64,000 nt of DNA, from contig WHUX01000015.1 in assembly GCA_015179025.1 (NCBI GenBank), positions 310,001-374,000 of the forward strand, read 5' to 3'. The position numbers and the translations under genes are program-made. This DNA comes from Terfezia claveryi. Lineage: Eukaryota; Ascomycota; Pezizomycetes; Pezizales; Pezizaceae. The notes below the pieces were generated by a model. That model saw only the letters and a list, made by a program, of their open reading frames with translations. It did not search any database and was not told the DNA's origin. Positions within the stretch are counted from its first letter, which is position 1. Each line of letters begins with the position of its first letter. Below are positions 1-12,445 of this stretch, piece after piece.

Positions 1-494
1 CTTCTCTATCTGGGGTAAATGCAGGGTCTAGAATTGTGTCTCGCAAGCTCGTCAAGATATTAGACAGACCAGTCTGTGCTTCCTCGTACTCTTTCCTCGT
101 ATTCTACAGCACAAATATGAGCCCCGTTCACTCGCGCGTTCAATTCTCGACTAATCGCGATCCCGTATCCTGAACATTATAACCATACCTGCACAATGCC
201 CACGAAGCTCCTCTTTGTCTGGGTCATGGCCCCATTAAGGGATCTGACGGCCGCAAGCTGACCTTCCAACGCATTCCTCAAATACACGCACTTTGGCAAT
301 AATGTGGCCGCATTTTCCAATGCTGCCTTGGTGTTGCTTACCAAATCTGCCGCTCGAAAGATAAGGTCCTTGGACTCCAACGAGCGCTTGGCGTTCAGAA
401 AGAAAATTGTAAGATCGTGTTCGGGGCGAGGGGAGGATGTGAAGGCTCCTCCGGGGTTAAGACTTATCGACGAAGCTAAAGATGGAGAGGCCAT
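1..494 (-). CDS. atg17: Autophagy-related protein 17 (partial, N-terminal part)
   Basis: Atg17 is the scaffold of the Atg17-Atg31-Atg29 / Atg1 kinase complex at the pre-autophagosomal structure. Only the N-terminal part is in the window; the gene runs off the left edge. Exon 1 is 494-189 and exon 2 runs from 103 past base 1. The intron 188-104 (85 nt) starts GTATGG and ends GTAG, and the junction is in phase. Seen: MASPSL start, then AKRSLESKDLIFRAADLVSN, a helical stretch ending KRSFVGIVQ, continuing after the intron with NTRKEYEEAQTGLSN and TLDP-like text. The order 'ASKRSL ... ALE ... LRNxLExQL ... L..LRDTI' is typical of filamentous-fungal Atg17 N-termini, which are all-helical. An in-frame ATG seven codons upstream (513-515) could also be used; I prefer the MASPS start by family resemblance. 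It is divergent from sconB across 2.7 kb. Confidence 0.8.
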
Positions 495-640
495 GGTCGT
501 TAAGCGGTGAAGCAATAAATATTACAGCAGCTGAAACGATGGAAGAAGATCATTGCAGGGTGCAAGTGCATAAACAGCCCAAGTTCCCAACCCGCACGTG
601 TCGCAGTCTGTCGTCATTACATCACAGGGGCTCAACAAAG

Positions 641-686
641 CAAACATACAAAGGAGGGTGGTGTGCCAACTAGACTACAAACATAC
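641..686 (-). repeat. Mini-insertion with 9-bp flanking duplication
   Basis: A perfect 9-bp direct repeat CAAACATAC (641-649 and 678-686) brackets a 28-nt segment (650-677) ending GTGCCAACTAGACTA. Strand '-' means that the fixed end TAGTCT... reads on the minus strand. The other end is G-rich (GGAGGGTGG). Confidence 0.7.
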
Positions 687-1006
687 TTAGTAAATGGACT
701 CACAACCAGCTAAGTTATCAAAGCATAATTCCGGCCTTCAATGCAGTGCACCAGATGTAGTCTTATGCCATGAGACTACACCAGATAATTCAACAAGAAT
801 ACTCCTTTATTAGCAAAACTCAGCCTATACCTAGCTCACTGTCGATTCATGAAGGAGCCCTTCATTACTACCGTAAATAGTCATTTGCTATTTCCATTTT
901 TAACGCTACCATAACCGCCTGGTTGAGCTTACTATCTTTGCTTGGTATTGGTTTGATGTTGCAATTGTTTTTACATTGATGTTTCTTGGTTAGGAAGCTA
1001 CATATA

Positions 1007-1040
1007 GTATATACCTTGTGCCAACCAGACTAGTATATAC
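1007..1040 (-). repeat. Mini-insertion with 8-10 bp flanking duplication
   Basis: The direct repeat GTATATAC (1007-1014 and 1033-1040; 10 bp if the shared TA is counted) flanks an 18-nt insert, CTTGTGCCAACCAGACTA (1015-1032). Confidence 0.7.
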
Positions 1041-1067
1041 ATATGTCTGGTATACACAACTTTCGAC

Positions 1068-1083
1068 TGTGCCAACAAGACTA
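1068..1083 (-). repeat. Degenerate copy of the TAGTCTGGTTGGCAC motif
   Basis: The sequence TGTGCCAACAAGACTA has one mismatch to the family end. It is followed by GGTAGGTAA. I see no convincing flanking duplication, so it is presumably older. Confidence 0.5.
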
Positions 1084-1557
1084 GGTAGGTAAAGTACCGG
1101 CTCGTCGCTTAGTTTCCATGTACTTGCCAAAAAGGGGAATCAGCTAACTATATTACTAAGTAAGCATATAACGAATGTTTTCTTATTTTCCCATACAAAT
1201 TCTGGCGAGAGGGGTTTGACTACTTAGCTTTTCATAATGAGAGTTCACTTTTTGAAGCACGAAAGCTTCAGCACCAGGATTGCGGGGGAAGTCGGTTTTG
1301 CTTACCTATCTAAGACCCGAAGCTGAAGCAAAAGAGGTGGTGGACCACAAGGTTCCGCTGGACATCCCCACATTGCTCATATCTCGCCCTCAAACTTTTT
1401 AATTTGCAATCTGAAGTAACTATCGGTGTGTTACGGATCGTGCGGTGAGGTATAAACAAATCAAGCTTCTGAGGATATTTAATAAGCGAGCCGAATGCTG
1501 GGCCAATACTCCACCTCCTACCGGTACAGGGAATAATTATTGTAATCTAGTGCAATA

Positions 1558-1573
1558 TGTGCCAACTAGACTT
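1558..1573 (-). repeat. Copy of the TAGTCTGGTTGGCAC motif, imperfect flanks
   Basis: TGTGCCAACTAGACTT, flanked by TGCAATAT on the left and TTGCATAT on the right, which could be a decayed target-site duplication. Confidence 0.45.
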
Positions 1574-1677
1574 TGCATATCATGATGGCCTTAAAGAAGT
1601 CGTAGGGGGAAGAAGGAAGACAAGTTCAAGGAGGAATTGGAAAACTCGGCCGTTGACAATAGCATGCGATACATAGC

Positions 1678-1707
1678 TAGTCTGGTTGGCACAAGCCCCC
1701 CGTCAAC
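1678..1707 (+). repeat. Copy of the motif with its C-rich extension
   Basis: TAGTCTGGTTGGCACA (1678-1693) is followed by AGCCCCCC. Reverse-complemented this reads GGGGGGCTTGTGCC, matching the extension seen in other copies (1015-1032 and 38061-38099). No clear flanking duplication was found, so the far end is uncertain. Confidence 0.5.
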
Positions 1708-3187
1708 TTACTGGTTAGACTCCAACAGATAGTACAAATTGAAGAGACTAGATAAAGAAGTGGTAAGAGTTCAAAGTTGAGAGATTAACATTTGAATTTT
1801 AGCTTTTAATATAATTAATTCCAAGTTTGTATGGCGTGACCTAGATAGTTAATCTATTATTTAGGATACGGGTGGAGTATTGAGTTTGTTTGGGATGTCG
1901 TGGAAAAATTTTCGAGAAGGCCATAAAGATCCACTATGTCGTGATAGTTCTTGGTGGAGGAAATAATAACATGATCAACATGGGTGACAACTTTTGACCA
2001 TCATATTTGTAATCAACCATAATATTAATTAATATGCTTTGTTCGTAGTCTGGCTTGCACTGATAGTTGAGGCTGTATTATTAGTCTGCTGGAAGCTAAG
2101 GGGTCCTAAAGTCATGTGAGCAAAACTACCCATATCATGATGGCAACCAGGAAATCGTCACATGCTACTGGTACTCTGTTAGTCTGTACATAACATATGT
2201 ACCTACATACACTTACTGGGGATTTTATTTTCTTTTGGCGTTGTGACCTTGCAAATCTCTCCTTCAAACAAATTAAAACCCAACACTCAGAGCTCTTCTC
2301 AGGCACTCTATAAACCCAAAGAGAGTGTACGAAAGGTTACTTCAAATATTAAAATATTGAGTATTGACATCCGAGCCGAGTCCAAACTTCGTGCAGCTAA
2401 ATGGTGGCCGTTTGCTTCAAATCGCAACATTCCCAATATCATTGGCATTCATCACTAGCACGCGCATATCTGAAGTATGTTACTCTGTACCTGTACCTAC
2501 GTAGATGGAACCCTGAACAGAGTGATAAGTAAGCAAGCAGATTGGCTATATATGTTAGGGAAGTTTTTATGACGAAGTGTTTATATACTTTGGCAACCTC
2601 GATCGGATTAGGCGGGGATGGCGTTAGATGGTGACATTCTGGCGTGTCACGACACCTGGCCGGGCAGACAGGATACCGGTACTAATCCATATCCTCGAGG
2701 CCCAGAACCCATGATGTTTTTGGCGAAACCGGGCATGCTGAGCTGAGCCTATTGAGCGTATCAGCCGTCCGTATCCCTGACCCTACGTTATCTTGCGCTG
2801 TAAAGAGATTGTTGAAATGCGAACATACATGTCACCACTTGCAGGCCGATTGACCACAGGCAGGACCCCTCATACGTATACCTCCAGCGCCAGCCATGGA
2901 GAGTTGTGCCATTGACTGTGTACAATGCGTGATGAGCCCAGAAGAACGTGAATGGCATCATGCCCGAGCAAGGCCAGAGCATTCCAGATACAAGGCTGTC
3001 GGACTCCCGCCTTTGCCAGGCCCCGCTCTGCTCCACAGGATCCACCACCTACATAATAGCACACTCACGGAGGACACCCCCTCCCCAAATCTAACGATAT
3101 CCCCACTACATACTCCCTAATCTTTAGCGGAAGTCTGGTCGATCATCATTCGTTGGCCATCAGTTCAGCTTCAGTTCAGCCGTGACC

Positions 3188-5792
3188 ATGAAGGTTGCTA
3201 GCACCAAAATCCGCCGAGGGCAGTTAGCACCGAAGCCTGTTTTGACGAACGCCGCAGCGCCGGCAACCCAAGTCGCACAGAAGCTGTTCTCCATCGCAAC
3301 CTCCTCAACGAGCCCATCACAGTCTTCTTTCGCACACACGGCCAGTATCTCCCTACCGTTCCTCGAAGCACAGGCCGGAGGCAGCAAGGACACAGCTGTG
3401 GATAAACTCGCCCTTACCACCACCGCACTTACTACACCCCCTTCGACCCCAAGGTCGCCCGAACCGCAGCCTGAGAATCCAATCCCAGACTCGGAAACCA
3501 TGCAGCCAGTAGATGGCCAGCAACAGCCGGCCATCGCTCACACTGCTGCTTCTTCTCTCCCGTCGACCACTACGGAGTCGGTAAGCAAGGACGTCGCGCC
3601 TTTTCTCACCAAGCATATACCCGTGCGATATACAGCTACACCCCCTCAGGATGACTCTCGGCCAGGCAGTACAAATTACTGCTATCGACACCGCCCTGAT
3701 GTCAAATGCAGAAGGCAGGCCGATGAAATCACCATGGATTCACTACAAAAGGTCGGTTGTTTGCAAAAGAATATCTCCCCTTCCCTTCCCTATAGCCAGA
3801 ATACCCGTGAACTTTCCCCAATTTGTTGGCTAGGTCTCATTTGTTTTTTTGCTTATTTTATTTCTTTTTTTTGTGATACTAAATGTGACGCAGAAGCTTG
3901 AAACCCTACCAGAGGAAGACCAGCAGGTGATTACACATATATGGAACCTCTTCTCCGCAGCCCCAGCAACTCACAGGATTATAATGCTGCAAGGCATACT
4001 CACGCAGTGTTGCCTCCCCCAACTTAGCTTCGTTTCGGCTGCTCTCCGTGACCTCATCCGCATTGACTTCCTGACTGCCCTTCCTGCAGAATTGTCTTTC
4101 AAAATATTATCGTATCTTGATACCACATCACTATGCAAAGCTGCCCAGGTATCACAAAAATGGAGGATGTTGGCGGACGACGATGTTGTCTGGCATAAGA
4201 TGTGCGAGCAACATATTGATCGGAGATGTGACAAATGTGGATGGGGTTTACCTCTCTTGGAGAGGAAGAGGCTTAGGGCTACGAAAAGACAAATACAACT
4301 GAGGGCCAGTGGGTTCAATTTGGAAATTGCTGAGGCTACAAGCAATGCTGGCAGGCTCAATATTCATGGTAAGCGGATTGGGGATTATACTACATCCGGT
4401 GATTACGATATTCCAGGACCCCCCGCAAAACGGTCATGCCAGAACGGTGATAGCAATATGATCCCATACTTTGACGAGACTCCGCTTCCTAGAAAGAGGC
4501 CATGGAAAGATGTTTATTCGGAGAGATACAAAGTTGAGAGTAATTGGCGGCGAGGAAGATGCACCACTCGGATTTTCAAGGGTCATTCGAACGGTATCAT
4601 TTGTCTTCAGTTTGATGATACGATTCTGGTTACCGGTTCGTATGACACCACTATCAAAATCTGGGATATAGAGACTGGAAAGGAAATCCGTACCTTGACC
4701 GGACACACCCTTGGTGTTCGCGCTTTACAGTTCGATGACAGTAAGCTCATCAGCGGATCAATGGACAATACCCTGAAAATATGGAACTATCGAACCGGGC
4801 ATTGTCTTAATACGCTTCCCGGTCATACTGAAGGTGTTATTTCTCTCCATTTTGATTCGTCCCTCCTAGTATCTGGATCGGTGGATAAGACCATAAAGGT
4901 CTGGAATTTTGGTCGTGGATCATGTATTACGCTTCGGGGCCACAGGGACTGGGTTAATTCAGTCAAACTCCATTCCCCATCAAGGACCATTTTATCAGCA
5001 TCCGACGATATGACCGTTAAGTTATGGGACTTGGATACTAATACCTGCATCCGCACACTCGAGGGCCATGTTGGGCAAGTGCAGCAGGTCTTACCATTTG
5101 AACTTTCTCAACATGACGCTCTCAAATTAATGACTGAAGTTGAGCAAGAGAAAGAGAAGGCTTCGAGTGGTACCGATGCCGGCTTCTCTTCTGCTGACCT
5201 CCAACAAACCATCTCCCCTCTGGCTTCCCCCCCATACACCCAATCCATCCTCTCGCCCTCACACTACTCCGCAGCGACACCCAACCGGGAGTCAATACCA
5301 CGCTATATCCTCACGGCTGCCCTTGACTCAACCGTCAAACTTTGGGACTTGGAGACCGGTCGGTGTATAAGGACCCTATTTGGCCATGTCGAAGGTATCT
5401 GGGCCCTCGCCGCCGATACCCTTCGTGTGGTCTCCGGTGCGCAAGACAAGATGGTGAAAGTATGGAATATGAGTACCGGCAAGTGCGAGAGGACAATAAC
5501 TGGGCATGCTGCTGCGGTGACATGCTTGGCCTTGAGTGATTCGAGGCTAATCACTGGTAGTGAGGATGGTGAGGCTAGAATGTATTGTTTCAAGAGCGTG
5601 GTAAGGAGTGCTATCCCGATGGCTCAGGGTAATGGCGAAGGAAGCTCTATTATGCCCTGTGCCTGGATTGGTTCAGGGACGGTGACACCGCCTGAGCATG
5701 TCGGCGTTGCTGGTGAGGGAAATCCGGACATGGACTTACCAAGTCATATTGAAGAGGATGGAAGTGAAGATGGAGATGATGATTCTCTCTGA
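3188..5792 (+). CDS. sconB: F-box/WD40 sulfur controller (SconB / MET30 / SCON-2)
   Basis: Substrate receptor of the SCF ubiquitin ligase that represses sulfur-assimilation genes by targeting the bZIP activator (MetR/CYS3/Met4). Exons are 3188-3751 and 3894-5792, giving 820 aa. The intron 3752-3893 (142 nt, GTCGGT...ACGCAG, branch-like ACTAAAT) joins in phase, giving TMDSLQK then [10 protein letters not shown]. Seen: [18 protein letters not shown] before the intron; F-box at about residues 250-290 ([18 protein letters not shown]); [12 protein letters not shown] zinc-like segment typical of the family; seven WD40 repeats at about 418-754 with GH...W/D motifs; acidic C-terminus. The ATG at 3188 follows ACC, a good context. 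A linker of about 60 residues sits between WD repeats 5 and 6. Length and domain order match the family, so identification is strong. Confidence 0.95.
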
Positions 5793-7599
5793 GACCGCTG
5801 GCTATGGTGTTTTTCCCGTTTTCTTTCGAGCACTTGGACTGAAGTATGGCAAAGGGAGTTTCGGGCTAGGCATCGCATTCATTTTTTATTTTTTATTTTT
5901 TTATTTTTTTATTTTTTACCCTTACTGACTTTACATTTTCTACGCTATTTCAGCCAGATGTTACTTGATTTCTGTTCATTTCCTTGCATATAAGGTGTTT
6001 TCGGTATACAAGTTTTAGGATAATTTCATGCATGCCTGCATTTTCGCTTATTCGATTAACAACATGGAATTTTTGATAGGGGTTTTTCAATTTAATGGTG
6101 TATGTGTTGCATATGTGTTTACAATAGGCAGTCCAGCTGATTAGCAATGGAATCCTTTTGTGTAAGTTTATGGTATTTTAACTGTGGGGTGAGGCTTAAA
6201 TGTCTACAGGGAATTTGAGAAGGCTCTTATTTACGTCTTTGAAGATAGCTTGGGGAAATTGATACCTTTGATCTAGGCTACACTATATTAATTTCTGTAT
6301 GTCAAGACACTTCAAGTTGTGAGGAGGTGCGCCTTTGAAGATAAGGCAGTTTCACGATGCCAATATTTCGGTGTTGATGATTAGTCACGTGCGGAATTTT
6401 ACCCTGAATGCAGCCACAGGGACCGAGTCAGATAGAGCAATTCACCGACATCAAAATGGCTCCATGCCGCACAGCTTTATCTTGGCTTAGTGTCTATAGG
6501 TACGTACCCCACGACTGTGTCTATGCCTTGAGGATACAAAAGCTTGAACCCAAAAAACCCCAGAGCCTAGAAAGAGCCAGCTTGAATACGTTGCCTACGT
6601 ATGGCACTGTTACTCTGGGGTGAATTTACATTCATATTTCTTCAGCAAGAGGACATCTCTGCTTCCCTATCCTTCATGGGCTTTTGTGTGGTCTAATTGT
6701 GATAGAAGTTGATTGATGGCAGAGTTACCCCGAGGTTCTTGATATTCATTTTAATTCGCACAAACCAGCCTTAGAAAGTTTTGATCTACGTACCAAGGGT
6801 CTTCAAGATTGTATTTGTTTCTTAATCTCCAAATAGGCGAGGAGTGAGATAGTTACAGTTCGAACCTGACATACTGGATTTTCTCCTCCTTATTAGATAA
6901 TCTTCAGAACCCTAAACCCAGGAAACATATGCTTTTGCCCTTCTCTTACTGATTATAGTGTAAAATCCTGGGATTGGTGTGATGTTCGAAGATTGAAGAG
7001 GAGGAGGAGGAGGAGGGGGATATGAGAAGGGAACGGAGTAGGACATACAAACATGAAATGGGCAGGAAAATAAACAGCGAGATGTGGAGTGAGAGAGTAG
7101 AGTAGATTAGGGTCAGGATCAGGAATTGAATGAGGACAAAAGGATTGAGAAGTTTAGAAATCAGGATGGAGTGTCTAATCATAGACAGTAGCAAAAGTAG
7201 GAAAAGGGATCCTCACGTCCTCCACCCCCCCTCCCAGAAACCAACATCTCCCCTTACTCCAGGTGGACCCCACTCCCCACATTTGCACAAAGGCCCGAGA
7301 ATGATAAGATACAGTGAGGAGCAAGAAATTGAGACGCGTCCAGATGAGGAGATATCTCGAGCACAGGAAATAAAAAAATCAAGGTCCACCCATTTCCAAG
7401 TAGCTGTATCCACCCTTTGAGGAATATAAATATAATTGGAACTTGATTCAAAAGATATGGCACAATGGAACAAAAAAAGGTTACGTTCCTGTTCGAGGAC
7501 ACATTTATCTTGTATGAGTCTGGAAGGGGTATCAATGGTTTGTGTCAATAGTGCTGTCTATCTTTTCATGAGATATCAATAATGTTATTAACATAATGT

Positions 7600-8450
7600 T
7601 TTTGTTTTTTTTCAATGAATCTTGTCTGTAGTTTTGCCGTTTGCCGTTTCCCCCTTCCCCTCCGCCTCCCCCTCTCCCCCCCAAGAAAAAAAAAAAATGG
7701 ATTTTCAGATGCAAATAAATAAATAGAAGTTAACCAACTTAAACTACATCCGATGCGATCAGCAAAGCAAATTAAGCTATTCCCGCTCGCTTCATGCGAA
7801 ATGAAATCAAAACGAGGCCAAAAAGAAAAAAAAAAAATTTTTTTGAAAAGAGTTTCCCCATCTCCATCAGCACAAACATCTTATGTACCAGTAACTATAG
7901 CTCTCTTTTTCTCTCAATATCAACTTCCCTTTTCTAATTATATTTCTATAATGCACATGGGGAAATTCTTTTTTTTTTTTTTTTCTTTTTCTCGGACTAA
8001 AAAGAACCATCCCCCTCCCCCCTCCCCCCCCCCCCCAACCCTTTTTTCCAGAACAATCTCCGTAAGGTAAGGTAAGCAAAAGGATTTTTGCATTTATTAA
8101 ACCTCATATAAATCCGTGGGTTTTTCTCCTGGCCCCCCCGTTCACATGTTGATGTACAGTATGTTTTTCTATATAAGAATATTGTCTTGCTTAAACAAAT
8201 CATGCATGTCTTAAAAGAAAAACTGATATCTTACTTACCTTTAAGAAACAACTGCAGGCCCCTTTTTTTTTTTTTTTTTTTTTTTTTTTGGGCGGGGGTT
8301 TCTCCGCCACCCCCAGGATTTCGCAACTTCCCTTTTTTTTTTTGTGTGTGTGTGTGTGTACTTTTTTTAAAAAAATAATTGTGGCAGTTGGAGGAGAACG
8401 CATGTGAATATGGAAAGCCCCTCCTCCCCTCCCCCCCGAAGATTGTTGCC
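7600..8450. repeat. Low-complexity block: homopolymer and pyrimidine/purine tracts
   Basis: C-rich tract near 7640-7682 followed by an A-run; T-runs near 7970-7985; C-tracts near 8010-8037; an uninterrupted run of 27 T at 8263-8289 preceded by GGCCCC and followed by GGGCGGGGG; a (GT)n microsatellite near 8343-8359. The open frames here are homopolymer artefacts. Confidence 0.8.
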
Positions 8451-11400
8451 GGATTATTATTTGCCTTTAGATACCTCGCATACTTTGAGGAATAGGCCCG
8501 CCCGTATCAATAATTTAAAAGAATGAAACTATACATACACCCCTTCTACAACCAAACTTGCCCCTCATCATTACTACGCTTGATATGTTACTATATACCT
8601 CGCCGCTGCTGCTGCAGAGTCGGATACAAATCCAAAATTCATGGCTGTTTTTAAAAGAATCATACAGATAGAGCTTGGTGGTTTAGGATATCACTCCGCA
8701 TGATATATGGGGTATATACGTCACTGTCCCTCATTATACAACACACGCCATAAAGCCATATATGATCATGAATGAAGATTCTCCGGTTCTCCAGAGTTGA
8801 AGCCGCTATAGGCTACCAGACTAAGTATTATATATATAGATCAGCTGCACGCACGGAAACAAATAGTGTTTAAACGGCCCTGTTTACAATAAGTCGGGAA
8901 AGGCCGGAGCAGGGGGAGGGGGGGGGGGCCGCGGGGAATTATCAATTATCCACATGCAATAGAGAAAGGCTATAAAGACAACTGGATCGACGATTCCGCT
9001 ATTACACCATGAAATAAATATCACTGCTAGCTATAACACAGCCAGTCAACAACAGATCGGTCGATATTATGGTGATGTTTGGATTAGCTTTGTTTCTAAC
9101 TGCGTGTATAAACCAAATTTTACATTACTGTGTGTATGTGGTATAGTTTTAATTCATTTATTTGCTATGCCGTGGTTTTACTTATCAGGGCGCAGCTGAC
9201 AGTTGCTCAACATAACAGCGGGCGGGTTAGCGGTTAGAGGCTGTACCCACAGCTTTGTCAATTTTGATTATAAATGTTAAACATAACTGGAAGCTATCAG
9301 CAGGGGGGCATAATAAACAACAGTTAAGTAAGTATAGTCTGATATGCGGAAATTGATGCAAAACAAACGGGTATAAGTTGAAAATTGGTACCCACCAAAC
9401 AGAAACCTAACGTTATCTAACGTTATCTTCCACCCAGCATGGCAGGATCCCTATCTTCAACCGCCAATCCTTTCATTTCATTTGATAAAGATTTGGTCTC
9501 GTGCTCTATAATGAAATATATTTAGGAAATTTTAGGTTCTCCTCATACTGGCCAATAGATTGGTTGCGGCCGATTTGAAATACGAAGCGATGTTTGATGT
9601 TTTGCATGGCATTGGCATGAATGCATCGACACACGGCCGCAGGGAAGAGGAAACATATGCGATGAGGAGGGCTAGGGCAAACGTATCTGTTGCATTTGCA
9701 TCTATCTCTTCTTGCTGTAGGTCTGGCCAATGTGAAGTTTAGTCTCTGTCCGATCTTCCCCGATCCTCATCGTAAGAGCCCCCGCCGAATCAAATGGGCT
9801 CCGCCGAGATGAGCCGAATGATGTAAAGTCCGGGCCTTGGAGGTCGAGATTCTAGCGTGATGACTCTCCAATTGATGGTGACTGTGACGAGAGCTTGCAT
9901 AACTTGCTTTGTTTTTTTCGTTAAAAGCAACATTTGAACGGTGCAGCCCCACGGCATCAGCCTCCAAGTACTTATCTTTACTCCCAATCGGCTCCTCCAA
10001 CTGATGTAAATGAATTGCTTGTTTGGGTAGGCAATGGTGTATTGGGGTATACGTATATGTCTATTGGTGGAATCAGAGTGGGGATATTTGTTATGCGGTT
10101 CAATAGGGCAAGCAACCTATAGACTGTTTCAGTCCCACGCCGCCATGGGGGCATAGGCTGGGCTTTCCCAGGATACCAGACTAGATGGCGATAGATATTA
10201 GTTGGAGATTGATCTTGAGTGCTTCAGCTGATGACAGCCTCGATGTGAAGATGGGACGAAACATGCTAGCGCTCATTTAGTCTGGTGGATGCGGTGCCGT
10301 CGGCGATGGTACATAACGTGACCCGCTACTAAGATATCCCCACAACTCTTATCCCCCACGTCGATTCTAATGTATTTGTTCGATGATCACTAACCTTCCC
10401 CAGTCTCCGTCAATCTTGTATTGGTGATCATTCAGCCAAACCATTACTTCAATGGATATAACCCCCTTCACACACACTATTCGACTGCTAAGGAAGCTAT
10501 TTACCCACTTCTTTCCTCTGCCGAAACATCCTGGCCCAATTATACAAGGCCGAAGGATCATCATCACTAGAAATGAGGATTCAATAAAGCAGCAATGGAA
10601 ACAAAATATCCCCACCCACCCACCTTATGCACGCCAACAAGCCCTTGACCCTCACCCATCCTCGTATCCTATATATCTAGTGGTTGCCTCGGCCTGTCAC
10701 CCAGCTAGCCTCACGGGCCGTGCAAAGACGCCTCGCCCATCACTACACTAGCGAGGTTTCCCCATCATGTTGTCTCTGGATAAGAGGAGTGCTGGTGGGG
10801 GGCGTGGAGTAGGAAAAAAAGAAATGAGGCAAAACGATATGTTGGAGAGGTTGTGAAACTTCTGTTGCAGGCATGATCTTGGAGATAGCCTCTGGCTGTC
10901 TTAGCTGAAGGTCATTTATCATAGTTGACGTACCCGGAAGGACAGGTACATAGTCGGGTATGTAGGCCGTATCCGTCTCTGAACTAACCGAGCCTAAATA
11001 ATAGGCGGTGGGATCCATGGGAAAGTCAACCCCAGAAACAATGAAATTGAATCAAGAGCTACAGCCGTTGCTATCTCGCCGTAGTTGGCCTATCTGCTGC
11101 ATGTTCCATGAACCAGACCAGTTTAAAGTTAATATATGCAAGTTCCCCAACATGCATGATGTCCTTCCCCATACTGTTACTGCAGATGCATAAATGCAAG
11201 TACCCCAGATAGATTGCCAGACTTTTTTCTCCTTTGGGTAAGGAGGTGGCTCCTGAAGATTCAACCATGTCAGTTAGCCGTCCCAAAATTCCATTGGCTT
11301 GAGAATGCGAGGCGATGAATTCACGAACGGGGGTTTTGTTCCTTGCTGACACGGGTCGGTTGAAATTATTTCCCCACAAAAGTACGACAAACAGTTATTG

Positions 11401-12349
11401 AGAACCACCCGTTATAGAATGAGTCTGGAAAGGGAATTCGGCACCACTGCCAATCCTTCCATTGACAAGGCGGAGGCTGGTTAGGGAGGAAGACCACACA
11501 AGCCAGTGCCTTGAACAAATACCTCAATTCTACGTCTGGCTAGCCAATTCCACCGGAACTATCCACGGAAATAACCAAAAAAAAATCAGGGCAGCCCATC
11601 CACAGCATGGTCGCGAGCGTTATCAACCCAAGGATTGAGATTGCCTTCTCCCATAAATGGAGAGACAATCTGAACCATCTCCCGAGCAATAGAGTGGCAA
11701 TTTATATCTCTGTGGCTTTGCCTTAGTGAATTTCATAGAGACCTTAGTCAGCCCCCTAGTTTGAAGAGACCCGACCGCAAAAAGCCTCTCCCGGAACCAA
11801 GATGGAATTAACAAAGGGTTTTGTGGGGTAGTAGGTACTGAATATATCCGTGAACTCCGGCTCGGACCCAGCACTGCCAGTTGACCTCATCGTCCGGCTC
11901 GTGACAATTTCCAAGGAAGTTCTATTGGCTGATTCAGGCAGCTATACGGATACACTTACCTTCGTATAATTTGTTTTTCCTTATGAAGATTTTATCAGCC
12001 CGAATGCTGCTTAATCGTGATGCCGAGAGCTTCTGAGATGGGCCCCATATCAGATGAGACCATCTGCTTGCTTCCCTCTGACAAGTCCTATCAAAGTACT
12101 CCACCAATATGTCGATAGCCCACGTCCGTCAGGATGTCAGATTGATGACATACAGGGTTTCCATTGGCCACGGAAAGCATGACCGACGCCAGCCCAAAAA
12201 ATCTCGAAAAATCAAGTAATAATCGTGAGTCTTTGGTTGCTTTTTTAAACATTGGGAGTGGGAAAACATCAATGTTTAAATCCTAGCGCGACCTGAGACA
12301 TGTGACGTTGACCTGCGCCTGCATGCATTTATGCAACGAATTAGACTAG

Positions 12350-12389
12350 TTCTACCACGAGGAGTTGTGCAACCAGACTATTCTATCGT
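12350..12389 (-). repeat. Degenerate mini-insertion (first of two adjacent)
   Basis: TTCTACCAC (12350-12358) and TTCTATCGT (12381-12389) differ at three positions, all transitions. They bracket a 22-nt segment ending GTTGTGCAACCAGACTA. Confidence 0.45.
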
Positions 12390-12390
12390 T

Positions 12391-12445
12391 GGGTTTGGCC
12401 TCTGTACCGAGGGGCTACCTAGTGCAAGCCAGACTAGGTTTTGGT
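12391..12445 (-). repeat. Degenerate mini-insertion (second of two adjacent)
   Basis: GGGTTTGGC (12391-12399) and GGTTTTGGT (12437-12445) match at 7 of 9 positions. They bracket a 37-nt segment containing GAGGGGCT and ending GTGCAAGCCAGACTA, which parallels the longer insert at 38061-38099. Confidence 0.45.

Larger units (their letters stand above)
516..3187. other. Intergenic region between atg17 and sconB, rich in mini-insertions
   Basis: No coding region is supported here; the open frames are short and lack recognisable motifs. The stretch is AT-rich up to about 2.6 kb and carries the densest group of the TAGTCTGGTTGGCAC family in the window (copies near 662, 1017, 1068, 1558, 1678 and a degenerate one near 2047). 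The last 300 bases hold the presumed sconB promoter and leader. Confidence 0.6.

Noticed and set aside
1017..1693. Reading the TAGTCTGGTTGGCAC motifs as paired inverted ends of larger MITEs
   Set aside because: Individual copies have their own flanking duplications only 15-39 nt apart, so each is a separate short insertion and not one end of a longer element.
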